Both the position numbers and the translations under genes were made by a program. The notes beneath the pieces are model-generated. The model had not been told where the DNA came from. It was given only the letters and a program-made list of their open reading frames with translations, and ran no database searches. From Bradyrhizobium sp. CCBAU 53338 (lineage in GTDB: Bacteria > Pseudomonadota > Alphaproteobacteria > Rhizobiales > Xanthobacteraceae), in NCBI RefSeq assembly GCF_015291665.1, contig NZ_CP030049.1, positions 372,001 to 436,000 on the forward strand: a stretch of 64,000 bases of DNA. The letters run 5' to 3'. Position 1 is the first letter of the stretch. Each line of letters opens with the position of its first letter. Shown in pieces: positions 1 through 9,391 of the stretch.

Positions 1-2304
1 CCTTGCACAGCTGGTGCGCGGGCAAGCTTCGCTCCGCGATCAGACGGCGAACCGTCGATGGGCTGACCGTCAACGCAGCGGCGGCTTCATCCAGAGTAAT
101 TTCTCCTCTCTCCATGCGTTCGCCTTCCCGGTAGGGTGCGATAGCTTGCTGGTTGCGCAAGTGACGAACGCGGGCGCGGGTCCAGCTGTTACCGTGCCCC
201 GTCGACTTGCCGCTCGGTCGAGGACCGCCGCGATCGTGCCGTCGGGCATCTGGCGTGCCAGAACACGCAGGAGATCGATGACATCTGCGGATGTGCTCCA
301 GCGGTGTTGGCCCGTGCGGTTCTTTCTGGTCTCTAGCGCTGTGTGATCGCCGCCCTGCCAGTGGATCACAAGCTCAATTGCCGCATCGCCGACGCATACA
401 ACGATTTCGTGGATTAAGGTTCGGATGATCCCCTTGCGCGTGGCAGGCGTCGCCCCAGGACTGTTCCAGGCCCGCTCCAAATCGGAGCCAAGCGCAAGCA
501 GCCGCTCGCGATCCGCCTCGCTCAGAGGACTCTCCGGCTTGGCCAACAGTGCACCGCGCTCTTCCTCGAGCGCGCGGACGGCCAGCAGACGTTCATTCCA
601 ACGTCGCTCCAGCTCGCCGGCGACCAGGCGATTGTCGGGATCGACAGCCTCATATCGCCGACGAGCCCGAGTGGCCTCATAGCGCGCTTGCTCACGCTTG
701 GGCAGGCGTATCTCGCTGTGAACGCCGCCAACCCAGTGGACGACGAGGACGATCTCGGAGGCCGCATCATCGATATCGGCTACGACCTCATGGATGAGGG
801 TGCGCACAATGCGCTTCTTGAGGCGAGCATCCGTCGTCGGCGCATCCCAGACCGTTCTGAGGTTCGAGGCCAGAACGCCGAGCGAGGCTGGATCAGCAAT
901 GGGGGCAGGCATCGCCGCATTATGCGTGGCGATTTTGCCCTCGACCTCCGCTGCGTGAGCGAGCGTCCTGTTCCAGCGCGCTCCAAGCTCGCCCGCCACC
1001 AGCCGGCTCGCGGGGTCAGCGGCATCGTATTGCCGGAAAAGCCTGGTCGGCGGCATAGCGCGCCGCTTCGAGATCGCGACTGAGAGCATCGCGCACCTGA
1101 TCGCGCCGTTCCCCTGGCTTCCTTGGCGGCAGCGGTTGCGGCGGCGATAGCGCCCGGACCGATGACGCCAAGCAGTGCTTCCTCGATTGCATCATCGACG
1201 GGCAGTCCGCCGAAGCCGATGCAGTGAGGGCCGCCATTGTCCATCCAGGCGCGGCTACAGCTATAGCGCGGGATATGGTGGTTCATGCCGGAGTACCGGA
1301 GTGTGAGCTTGCGACCGCAGCGCTTGCACCGGATCAGACCGGCCAGCAGCGCGTCACCATGCTTGGGCGCGCCGTGATGCCGACCGGTGGGAGCGTTGCT
1401 GCTGACCATGGTGCGGATCGCCTCGAACCTCTCCCAGCTCACATACCCGTCGTGGGTGTTGGGCTTCAGCGCCAGCCATTCGCTCCGCGCCTGCGGCGGA
1501 TCTTCACGCTCACACCCACGGCGCTGTATCCCGCCGCGACAGCCGTCTTACCATAGGCATAGGCGCCGCCGTAGACCGGGTTCTCAATGATCCGGTGGAT
1601 GGCGGAGTAGCTCGGTCGCCGCCAGGCCGTTGCGCCGTTGGTCCGCTTCACCGGCAGATCGAGATTGTACTCGTGGAGCCAGCAGAACGGTCGCGCGCTG
1701 CCGAGTTCCTCGACCTTGTCGAACACCAGCTTGATCGCTCCTGGACACGCCGATCCGGATCTTTCTCATAACGGTCGCCGGCCTTCACGAAGCCGACGGG
1801 CGCTGCCACAACCAACTCGCCCCGGCGCGCCTTCTCGTAGCGGGCCGAGAGCGAGCGCTGGCGCAACAGATCCAGCTCGTACTCGTTGAGGCTGCCCTTG
1901 AGCCCGAGCAACAGGCGATCGTTACCGTGCCTTGGCGCGTAGATCGTCTCCTGATCGATCAGAACGGTATCGACCACGCGGCACATCTCGATGAGTTGCT
2001 GCCAATCCCGTCTGTTGCGAGCGAAGCGCGAGACTTCGCGGGCGCAAACCGCACCAACTTTACCGAGGCAAACCTCCGCTACCATCCGCTCGAAGCCGGC
2101 GCGTTGTACGCCGCCGGCGGCTGAGCGACCGAGATCATCATCGATCACTTCAACCTCTGACCATCCGAGTGCCGTCAGTCGGTCCCGCATGGCGTATTGC
2201 AACGCGCCGCTCTCGCGATTGTGTAGCACCTGATGTGCTGAGGATTGACGCACGTAAAGTATCCCCTTCTCCAGATGATGAGGCCTGACCTTGTCAGAGA
2301 TCAT
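1..2304 (-). pseudogene. Large serine recombinase, frameshifted, cut by window edge
   Basis: Remnant of a resolvase/invertase-type site-specific recombinase. The N-terminal catalytic domain (about 2304-1745) begins MISDKVRPHHLEKG and shows the usual VRQSS, DDLGRS and REVSRFARNRRDW blocks; the expected serine is in the VRQSS block. Frameshifts follow near 1740 and 1460. The next pieces give the recombinase domain (NPVYGGAYAYG, 1726-1466) and the zinc-ribbon (GLIRCKRCGRKLTLRYSG, 1442-1130). Another shift near 1090 opens the C-terminal region, which carries a duplicated domain, and a last shift near 130 leads to a helix-turn-helix tail (ITLDEAAAALTVSPSTVRRL) running off the window. At least four frame changes make it inactive unless there are sequencing errors. 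The start at 2304 was preferred over 2346 because the upstream small gene ends across it. Confidence 0.85.
322..1032 (-). repeat. Tandem duplication of a ~112-residue domain within the recombinase C-terminal part
   Basis: Two consecutive diverged copies of the same protein segment lie in one frame: about 1032-697 and 657-322. Both contain R-x-Y-[DE]-A-x-D-P, RLVAGEL, RWN, a central L-W-[DN] block, RTLIHE[IV]V and a closing VVHW/VIHW strand. The copies differ at many positions, so this is an old duplication or a chimera of two related recombinases, not a recent slip. Copies are joined by about 13 residues rich in Arg. Confidence 0.8.
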
Positions 2305-2530
2305 GACCGACCTCCTTCGCGCGCGGCGTCGCTGTCGTCGCGGCATGGTCGAGGATCAACTGCGTCATCAGACTCGTAAGGGCCGCCTGCGCTTCCGCCG
2401 GAAGCTCCGACCATGTGGGCGCACCGGTGGCGCCGCTCGACAGGCCGCTCCCGAACAGATCCATCTGCTGCGGCCGCGGTTGTTGATTGTGTCGGTATCC
2501 GCTCCCTGGCATTGCCGTCTGGCGTGACAT
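2294..2530 (-). CDS. Small conserved protein preceding the recombinase (78 aa)
   Basis: Seventy-eight residues, with QQMDLFG near residue 20 and a helical tail LPAEAQAALTSLMTQLILDH. Its stop overlaps the recombinase start by 11 bases, so the two are probably translationally coupled. A similar small protein (LSTATQTQIAQILATLLRRM) sits in the same place before the second recombinase at 58240-58467, which supports a real gene and not a chance frame. Function unknown; its fixed position suggests an accessory or regulator of the recombinase (inference). Confidence 0.6.
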   Translation of the reverse strand: MSRQTAMPGSGYRHNQQPRPQQMDLFGSGLSSGATGAPTWSELPAEAQAALTSLMTQLILDHAATTATPRAKEVGHDL

Positions 2531-2825
2531 GAGTCGCTCCCCGATTCTGACCGTGAGAGCCTCTGGATGCGCCAGAAAGCAGGGCAGCTGATGGCGTTCG
2601 ATCCTTCAACGCCAGATCGAGAAGCGCAGAAAGCGCCGCAAGCGCATCGATGCTGACAAACGGTTGAGCTGTCAAAAGCTCGGCGTCAGGGCATGCCGTC
2701 CGGTCGAACATCCCTGCTGGCACTTCCAGCCAACGATCTCCTTGCGATCCGTCCAAGGTGCAGCGAAAAACAACATCAAAGCCTTGTCGACGGCTCCATG
2801 AACGCAAACTCGGCGCCCAAACCAT
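2301..2825 (-). pseudogene. First gene of the recombinase module, truncated at its 5' end
   Basis: An open frame with a recognisable core, GFDVVFRCTLDG then WLEVPAGMFDRTACPDAEL and SIDALAALSALLDLAL. It matches in order and spacing the protein at 57961-58448 (RLEVLKERSG, then STDLVETP, PNAADLP and ISARTLIPLMQHLSASL). In both modules this frame overlaps the following small gene by about 200 bases. The N-terminal part is lost at the junction with an IS3 end near 2830, so the given start is artificial. Function unknown; such small proteins are often found ahead of zinc-ribbon serine recombinases in rhizobia. Confidence 0.5.
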
Positions 2826-2875
2826 GGATGATGCCGATAAAGAACCTCGCGAAGAACGGTCCTGTGGCCGTTCTC

Positions 2876-2964
2876 AAACGTTGTTGTACAACGAACACCG
2901 CGGACACTCGGCCATCGGCTATATCAGCTCGGTCGAGATGGAGCGCAAGGTGGGATTAGCTTAA
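2876..2964 (+). pseudogene. C-terminal scrap of an IS3-family transposase, with terminal repeat
   Basis: The last ~28 codons of an orfB read HSAIGYISSVEMERKVGLA and stop at 2964. They match the end of the IS3 orfB at 50946 (HSTIGYLSPVEFGRKVGLA). Directly after the stop is the element's end, GGTGTCCATCAAACCGGCAG (from 2969), which recurs inverted at 50922 and again at 63058. The rest of the transposase is missing. Confidence 0.8.
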
Positions 2965-2995
2965 CGGGGTGTCCATCAAACCGGCAGCACGCTCA

Positions 2996-3400
2996 GTGAT
3001 CACCGGGGAGCGCCGACGGCGTCGGTGGACGAGCGAGGAGAAGGCCCGGATCGTGGCGGAGAGCTTTGAGGAGGGTGCGAACATCTCCGAGGTTGCGCGG
3101 CGCAATGGCGTTTCGCGCGGGCTGCTTACGGTGTGGCGCCGCCAAGTTGCGGCGGCGGTGGGGGGCAAGGCACCGAACTTCGTGCCAATCCAAATTGGTC
3201 CGGGGATCGATCGCGGGACAGCGGGCGAGCATGAACGTATTTCCGGGCTACAGACGAGGCCTTTGGAGATCGCCGCGCCGCCGGCCAAGGTTTGCGGAGT
3301 TGTCGAGATCGAGGTGAACGGGGCGCGCATCCGGGTCGAGCCGGACGTTGAGCTGGCGACGCTGTCGACCGTGCTGGCGGCGCTTCGGGGTATCCGGTGA
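2996..3400 (+). CDS. tnpA: IS66 accessory protein TnpA
   Basis: About 134 residues with the IS66 TnpA helix-turn-helix (GERRRRRWTSEEKARIV, then ISEVARRNGVSRGLLTVWRR) and the conserved tail EIEVNGARIRVEPDVELATL. A GTG start at 2996 (VITGERR) is chosen because the frame upstream reads through the neighbouring IS3 end. Needed with TnpB and TnpC for IS66 transposition in the family. The stop overlaps the tnpB start (GTGA). The normal left end of the IS66 element appears replaced by the IS3 scrap. Confidence 0.85.
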   Translation: MITGERRRRRWTSEEKARIVAESFEEGANISEVARRNGVSRGLLTVWRRQVAAAVGGKAPNFVPIQIGPGIDRGTAGEHERISGLQTRPLEIAAPPAKVCGVVEIEVNGARIRVEPDVELATLSTVLAALRGIR

Positions 3401-3750
3401 TTGCGCTACGCTCTGACCTCAAGGTGGTGCTGGCGACACAGCCGGTCGATTTCCGCAAGTCGGTGCATACGCTGTCGGCACTGGTGAGCGAAGCGCTGCG
3501 TGCGAATCCGTGTTGTGGGGACGTCTTCGTGTTCCGCAGCAAACGCACGGACAGAGTGAAGCTTCTGGCGTGGGACGGCAGCGGCATGGTGCTGATGACG
3601 AAGTGGTTGCACCAGGGGCACTTCACCTGGCCGCCGATCCGCGAAGGCGTGGTGCATCTGACTGCGACACAGCTCGCGATGCTGCTCGACGGACTCGAGT
3701 GGACGCGCGTCTCGCCCAAGCCGGTGAAGCAGCCGGCCGTTGTCGGCTGA
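3397..3750 (+). CDS. tnpB: IS66 accessory protein TnpB (Orf2-like)
   Basis: 117 residues, full length for the family. Typical TnpB order: VVLATQPVDFRKSVHTL, NPCCGDVFVFRSKRTDRVKLL, WDGSGMVLMTKWLHQGHFTWP and a C-terminal LDGLEW. Starts at GTG within the tnpA stop, showing translational coupling. Intact, though its partner tnpC is broken. Confidence 0.92.
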   Translation: MIALRSDLKVVLATQPVDFRKSVHTLSALVSEALRANPCCGDVFVFRSKRTDRVKLLAWDGSGMVLMTKWLHQGHFTWPPIREGVVHLTATQLAMLLDGLEWTRVSPKPVKQPAVVG

Positions 3751-3800
3751 GAGGAGAGGATTTCGCTGGAGCCTGCGCCGCGCGGATGTATGGTCCATTT

Positions 3801-5358
3801 ATGGCGATTCGCCCGGACGTCCTCTCGACTGATCCCGCCGCTCTAACAGAGATGGTGCTCGCGCTCGACGCCGAGAACGAGAAGCTGCGTGTTGCGATGC
3901 AGACGCTCAAGGAGATGATCTTCGGGAAGCGCTCGGAACGGCTTGCCACGCTCGTGGCCGAGCAGCTTGAGCTTGAGCTTGACGATCTTGAGACCAGTGT
4001 CACGCCGCCGGCAGCTGCCAACGACGATGCACCTGCGGTGAAGCCGTCCGATAAGCTACGTAAGAAGGCGCGCCGCAACATCGGCGCGTTGCCCAAGCAT
4101 CTGCCGCGCTGTGAGCAGGTCCTGGAGCCGGAGGTGACGGCCTGCCCGTGCTGCCAGGGCCAGCTTCACAAGATCGGCGAGGACGTCAGCGAGGTGTTGG
4201 AGTGATCCCGGCGCTCCTGCGCGTGCTGCGCACGATCCGTCCCAAATACGGCTGCCGCGGCTGCACCGATGGCGTGGTCCAAGCCAAAGTGCTGCCGCGC
4301 CTGATTGAGGGCGGCATGGCGTCGACGGCCCTCGTGAGCCATGTGGTGGTCTCGAAGTTCGCCCGGTATTTGCCGCTGTACCGGCAAGTTCAGATCCTGG
4401 CCGGCCACGGCATCCATCTTGACCGCGCGACACTCGCGGTTGGGTCAAACGTACCGCCTTGTGGCTCAGGAGCCTTTATGAGCTGCAGCTGCGGATCATT
4501 CAGGCTGCGCCGCGCGTGTTCTGCGACGAGACGCCGATGCCGGTGCTTGATCCAGGACGACATCGTCCCCGCATCTGCCAGTTCTGGGCGCATGCTATGG
4601 ATGACCGGCCATGGGGTGGCCCCTCGCCGCCGGCGGTTACCTACGTATTCGCCGACGGCCGCGGCACCGAGGAGATCGCCGGACAGTTGATGGGCTTTTG
4701 CGGCGTTCTGCAGGTGGACGGTTATGCCGCCTACAAGGCGCTGGCCCGCCGTCATGGCGGCGCGATCCAGCTCGCCTTTTGTCTCGCCCATGCTCGACGC
4801 AAATTCGTCGAGGTGTACAAGTCCACGCAGTCGCCATTCGCGCGCGACGTGATTGAACGGCTGCAGGCGGTCTATGCGATCGAGGCAGAGATCCGCGGCA
4901 GCAGTGCGGAGCAGCGGCTGGCCGCCCGCCGCACCAGGAGCGCCCCGTTGATGGTGGCGCTCAATGCGCGACTGATTGAGATGGTAGGTCAGCTGTTTTC
5001 CCAATCGAAGCTGACAGAGGCGATCAACTATGCGCTCAATCACTGGGACGGACTGACGCTGTTTCTCAGCGACGGCCGCGTCGAGGTCGATTCCAACACG
5101 GTCGAGCGTTCCATGCGCCCGATTGCCATGGGAAGACGCAACGCCTTGTTCAGCGGTAGCGAAGGTGGTGCCGAGAGCTGGGCCATCCTCGCGTCGCTCG
5201 TGAACACCGCAAAGCTCCATGAGCTCGATCCGCAAGCCTATCTGACCGACGTGCTGGAGCGCATCGTCTCCGGTGGAACCAAGAGCCATCAACTGCACGA
5301 ACTGCTCGCCTGGCACTGGAAGGCGGCGCGCCAGCGCACCGCACAGGCCGCGGCATGA
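3801..5358 (+). pseudogene. tnpC: IS66 transposase TnpC, two frameshifts
   Basis: Starts at 3801 (MAIRPDVLSTDPAAL). Segment 1 holds the coiled-coil LxAENEKLR and the IFGKRSERL motif, then the Zn-binding CPCCQGQLHKIGEDVSEVLE; it stops at 4205. Segment 2 continues in another frame (VLRTIRPKYGCRGC, LIEGGMASTALVSHVV) and breaks near 4440. Segment 3 runs to 5358 and carries the DDE core: FCDETPMPVLDPG, VLQVDGYAAYKAL, CLAHARRKFVE, and NTVERSMRPIAMGRRNALF. All domains are present, so two single-base repairs would restore it. Ends in ATGA overlap with the next gene. Confidence 0.9.
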
Positions 5359-5978
5359 GCCCGCGTCGTCATAAAGCAGCGTCGTCAATGGCCGCAGCCG
5401 AGATGCCACTTGAGGAGCTCGAGCGATGGCTGCAGGCTCGGGTCGATCAGCAACCTGCCGCCACCAATCTCCCCATGCTCGACGGCTACGTCGCCGCAAT
5501 CGTGGCCGGACCGGTGTCGATGAGCCCACTCGACTGGATCTGCCCGCTGCTCGCCATCGATGCCGATGCCTTCAACCACAGCGGCACCCCGGAGTTTGCA
5601 GCCATATCGGCTGTCGCCCTGCGTCACAACGACATCAGCAACACCCTCTCGACCGCACCCGACAGGTTCGCGCCGATGCACCGGCGTAAACCCAGTGGAG
5701 ACGTGGATCCGCGACCATGGTGCCAAGGCTTCTACGCCGCGATGCGGCTCAAGCTATTGGCGTGGGCACCGTTGCTGGACACCGGCAACGTCAATCACGG
5801 CCTACTTCTACCTATCCTGCTGCACTGTCGCGACGATCAGGGCCGACCGCTGCTTGGACCACCACGAAGCGGCCGCGAGACCAAGAAATTTCTGCGTAAC
5901 GCCCACGCCGATATTCCCGCGGCGGTCGAAGCCTTGCGGCAATACTGGATGCCGATCCGCTACGCCCGCGCTCACTGA
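5355..5978 (+). CDS. UPF0149 (YgfB/YecA-like) protein linked to IS66
   Basis: 207 residues with the UPF0149 core: LPMLDGYVAAIVAGPVSMSP, DWICPLLAIDADAF, a WCQGFYAAMRL block and a C-terminal IPAAVEALRQYWMP. Overlaps the tnpC stop by four bases (ATGA), so it is a passenger or accessory gene of the IS66 unit. A second tnpC plus UPF0149 pair lies at 35040-36843. Function of the family is not established; no catalytic residue is claimed. Confidence 0.8.
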   Translation: MSPRRHKAASSMAAAEMPLEELERWLQARVDQQPAATNLPMLDGYVAAIVAGPVSMSPLDWICPLLAIDADAFNHSGTPEFAAISAVALRHNDISNTLSTAPDRFAPMHRRKPSGDVDPRPWCQGFYAAMRLKLLAWAPLLDTGNVNHGLLLPILLHCRDDQGRPLLGPPRSGRETKKFLRNAHADIPAAVEALRQYWMPIRYARAH

Positions 5979-6911
5979 TCACTGCGGTCGTGGGAGCTCA
6001 TGCCGGTTACAGTTAGTCGGCTTGGCGCGGGAGCTTCCATTCCCAGGCAGCAGTTCGCGCAGACGCGAAGCGGGAAGATCGGCGATCCGGGCGAGGACGT
6101 CGGAGAGCCGGGCTTTGGGATCGACATCGTTAAGACGACAGGTGGTGATCATCGTCAGCATGATGGCGGCGCGTTCGGCGCCGCGCAGGCTGCCGGCGAA
6201 GGTCCAATTGCGCCTTCCCAAGGCGATGCCGCGCAACGCTCTTTTGGCGGCGTTGTTGCTGAGGCAGATCCTGCCATCGTCGAGGAAGCGGGCAAAGTCG
6301 GCTCAGCGCCTGGCATGTAATTCGTGGGCTTCAGGACCTCGGAGGAGCGCGAGAGGGTTTCTCGCTCGCGCAGCAGCCAGGCGTGCATGTCGTCGAGCAG
6401 CGGCTTAGCGCGATCGGGGAGCTGGTTTACCCTTGCTGCCTACCCTGGCGTTCTTCTCGATATCGGCCAACTCGAAGAAGCCCCGCCGCGCATGCGCGAA
6501 GCAGAATGCCGGCGTGATCGGCATCGCTTTCCTTTGCGGGTCGAACAACGGCTCGAAGCCGCTATAGCAATCGGCTTGCAGGATGCCGGCGAAGGCGGCC
6601 AGATGCCTCTGGGGATGCTGGCCTCGCCGGTCGGGTGAGGCGTAATAGACCGCAGCCGGCGGCGCCGGCCCACCGAAGGGCCGGTCATCCCGCCCATAAC
6701 TCCAGCTCCGGCGGGTCGTGCACTTGCCCTTCGCCAGGACGCGGATGGTGGTGTCGTCGCCATGAAGGCGCTCGACTGCGAGTACATGACGCTCGATCAG
6801 CTGGAAGAGCGGCATGATGGCGAAGGTTCCGTGGCCGACCTGGTCAGCGAGCGTCGACAATGGCAGGTCGATCCTCTCGCACTTGGTTGAGCGGGATATG
6901 CATGCCGAACT
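5979..6911 (-). pseudogene. IS66 TnpC remnant 2, 3' part
   Basis: Reading the minus strand from 6911: KFGMHIPLN-like residues, then CERIDLPLSTLADQVG, ERLHGDDTTIRVLAKGKC, WSYGRDDRPFGGPAPPA, ILQADCYSGFEPLFD, FCFAHARRGFFELADIEK, and after frame changes near 6410 and 6230, RGIALGRRNWTFAGS and RAAIMLTMITTCRLNDVDP. The element belongs to a different IS66 branch from the one at 3801. It is split by the group II intron at 6911/6912; the 5' part resumes at 10652. Confidence 0.85.
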
Positions 6912-7594
6912 GTGCGTCCAGCGAAGGCTGGCATGTTCAGCAGGAGTAAGTCCTGCCGGGGAAAAAGTTAGCTCCCCGTAGTGTGGGTAGCAGAGGAGAT
7001 AGAAATAGAACCTTTGAAGCCTATCGACAAAACTCCCTTGGGGAGACCACGAGTCATCGGGCCGTATCAAAAGAGAACGCGTTGTGGCCTCGAAAATGCT
7101 GAAAACCGAAAGTCGAGCCTGCAGTTTAGGGGCGAAGGCAGCATGATCCATCGAATGCTAACTGACACGACGGGTCATTTCGGCGGGGTGAAAGCGACAG
7201 CACGGTGACAAGGACATGCCGAGCAACTGGAGAAGCCTTCATCCCGGAGAGAAATCGCCGGAAGAAGGTAGGTCGTATAACCGGAGATCCCGGGAAATCG
7301 ACCGAAGATGAGAAGGTGGCGGCCGGGACTGGAGTAGCGATGAAGCGGAGTAACTCCCGTGGAGCAAAGGGTCCCTGCCATTTGTGATGTCTCTAACGTA
7401 AGGAAGGCAAGGACGAGATGATAAAGGCGTCCATCGATTTGCAAGACCTGAGGCGGAGACTATACGTCAAGGCGAAGGCTGAACCGTCCTGGCGTTTCTG
7501 GGGTCTATACGTCCACGTGTGCAAGATGGAGACCCTGCGCGCAGCGTATGAGATGGCGAAAGAAAACGACGGCGCACCGGGAATAGACGGGGTG

Positions 7595-9391
7595 CGCGGC
7601 GGCGATCAGGGTGAGACTCCGTATTGCCTCACCTATCGATGCTCCCGAGTGCGATCGGTTGCCTCATTTATTTTGCTCCCGGCTTGGGTTGAGGAGGAGG
7701 CCGGGTGCGGAGATGGCCGGGGTTTCGGAGCGCCCGGCCTCCTCCGCTGGCGTCTGCCACATCATTGGGTTGTTGTGACCTCATGCCCCAGCAGCGTTTC
7801 CTCCGTAGGAACGAACAACAACGCGTTCGCTTGCTCGCTGCGCCAGGATTTAAGCCTACGCTGAAGCGTTCGAAGAAGCTTGTTCGGATAGGCTCCAGGA
7901 TATTCCGCCTGCAACCGGGAGAGCAGTTCGCTACCAGTCCGCCAAGGCTCGGCTTCAAACCATTTTCGCAAATCTAGCGTTGCCCGGATGAGCGGGTCGG
8001 GACGCCGCCGGCCTCTTTTCGCTTTCACGATTGGCCGATCCGTCGGTCGCATAGCTCCGTCTTTCCAGGCGGTTCGTAGGCTTGCCAGGAAGAGATCGAT
8101 CGGTTGCGATGCCGCAGCAGGATGGGCGATTGGCTGCGTATCAGCGAGCGCCGCGAGGCGTTCCTGCGCGCCGCGGATGTCGCGCAACAACGCGACCGGG
8201 TCGAGAGCGGCATAGATTTCTTGGAGATGGTGACGAATCGCATCGGGCGTGCGGGCGTCGGCGGCCAAGCGCTGGTGTGGCGTTGCCGGTGCGCTGTATG
8301 TCTTACGCACACGAGCACCGTCGCGCTGCTTGGCCATCAGTTTGAATGAGGGTTGGAAGAAGTTCACGAACAGCCGCGCCGATCGATAGAGTTCAGCCAG
8401 CAGCTTGGCCGCTTCCAGGCCCTCGAGCCGACGATAGCCGACCATCCTGCGCACGACGGCACCGTTCTTCTGCTCGACGAACGCCTGGTCGTTCTTCCGG
8501 TAGGGCCGGCAACGCGTGAAGACGATGTTGGCCGCATCGCAGTAGGCTTTCAGCGTCTCATTCATGAACACCGTATCATTGTCCGTATCGAGGCCGATCA
8601 GCGCAAAAGGCAATTGTTTGCGCAATTCCGTCAACACCGTGCTCAACAGTGTTTGTTCGCGCACGATCAGAGGAGCGCACTCCGTCCAGCCGGTAGCAAT
8701 GTCGGTGAGCACGAGGGTCTGGATGAAGCTGCCGCGCGCCGATAGACCGCTATGCGCTACAAGGTCAGCCTCGACGAACCCCGGCGCCGGATCGTTCCAA
8801 TCTGCCGACGTCCGTATTGGAATACTGCGACGCAACGAGTGCGTCGCGTGCCGTCGGCGCTTGCGACCTAATCCTTCTCGGACCCGTGCCAACGCGCGGT
8901 CGATCGTCGCAGCACTCATTGCCAAAAGTTTGTCGCGGATCTCGGGAGCAAGGTCGAGGTGGCCGTGCCGTTCCATCGCTTCAATCAGCGCAGGCATTAA
9001 CGCCTTCAGCCGCTTCCCGCAGATCCGGTCTGACGCCTCCCAAAGCAGCAAGAGCGCGTTGTGTTCCGCCTCATTATAGATCCGACGTCGCGCCCGTCGG
9101 CCTGCGCTTACGTCTTCCTGGCCTCGAAGTAGACGCATCGCATGTTTGCGATGGAATCCGGTGATGTCGACGAACTCGTCTAATATCCGCGCCTTCTTCG
9201 CACGATCCGAACGCCGATAGCGCGCGCCCGCCGCCGCCGTCAGTTCCTTCCGCGTTGCCATGCTCAGCCACCCCATCTGCGCCCCCGCTTGTTCCCGATC
9301 CAGGGGAGCAATTTACGTGAGGCAACGGCTCAGCATCCGGTAACAATTAAGGCGAGGCAATGCGCGCTCTCATCCTGATTGTCGCGCTATA
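7595..9391 (-). mobile_element. DDE element copy 1, with 8-bp target duplication
   Basis: The flanks are ACGGGGTG at 7587-7594 and 9392-9399, and joining them restores the intron codons for GIDGV-TFEAI. Length 1797 bp. The termini are imperfect inverted repeats sharing an ATCAGG-x-TGAGA core. Each end also has two GAGGCAA boxes 35 bp apart (7624 and 7659 as complements; 9319 and 9354), likely transposase-binding sites. One intact gene fills the element. Confidence 0.88.
7762..9276 (-). CDS. DDE transposase (integrase-core, ISNCY-like), intact
   Basis: 504 residues. An N-terminal helix-turn-helix region (EFVDITGFHRKHAMRLLRG) is followed by a DDE/RNase H-like core: D171 in FVEADLVAHSG, an Asp in the GLDTDNDTVF block (230-234) and E268 in NDQAFVEQKNGAVVRR. 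A basic C-terminal half ends EETLLGHEV. I assign it to the transposases with an integrase catalytic core that are often filed as ISNCY; the exact family needs a search. Start may be residue 1 or Met6 (MATRKELT). It is the only intact copy of three in this window and so could mobilise the others. Confidence 0.85.
   Translation of the reverse strand: MGWLSMATRKELTAAAGARYRRSDRAKKARILDEFVDITGFHRKHAMRLLRGQEDVSAGRRARRRIYNEAEHNALLLLWEASDRICGKRLKALMPALIEAMERHGHLDLAPEIRDKLLAMSAATIDRALARVREGLGRKRRRHATHSLRRSIPIRTSADWNDPAPGFVEADLVAHSGLSARGSFIQTLVLTDIATGWTECAPLIVREQTLLSTVLTELRKQLPFALIGLDTDNDTVFMNETLKAYCDAANIVFTRCRPYRKNDQAFVEQKNGAVVRRMVGYRRLEGLEAAKLLAELYRSARLFVNFFQPSFKLMAKQRDGARVRKTYSAPATPHQRLAADARTPDAIRHHLQEIYAALDPVALLRDIRGAQERLAALADTQPIAHPAAASQPIDLFLASLRTAWKDGAMRPTDRPIVKAKRGRRRPDPLIRATLDLRKWFEAEPWRTGSELLSRLQAEYPGAYPNKLLRTLQRRLKSWRSEQANALLFVPTEETLLGHEVTTTQ

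Noticed and set aside
4390..5529. 379-codon minus-strand open frame
   Set aside because: Exactly antisense to the IS66 tnpC and UPF0149 start; composition-driven, with no domain.
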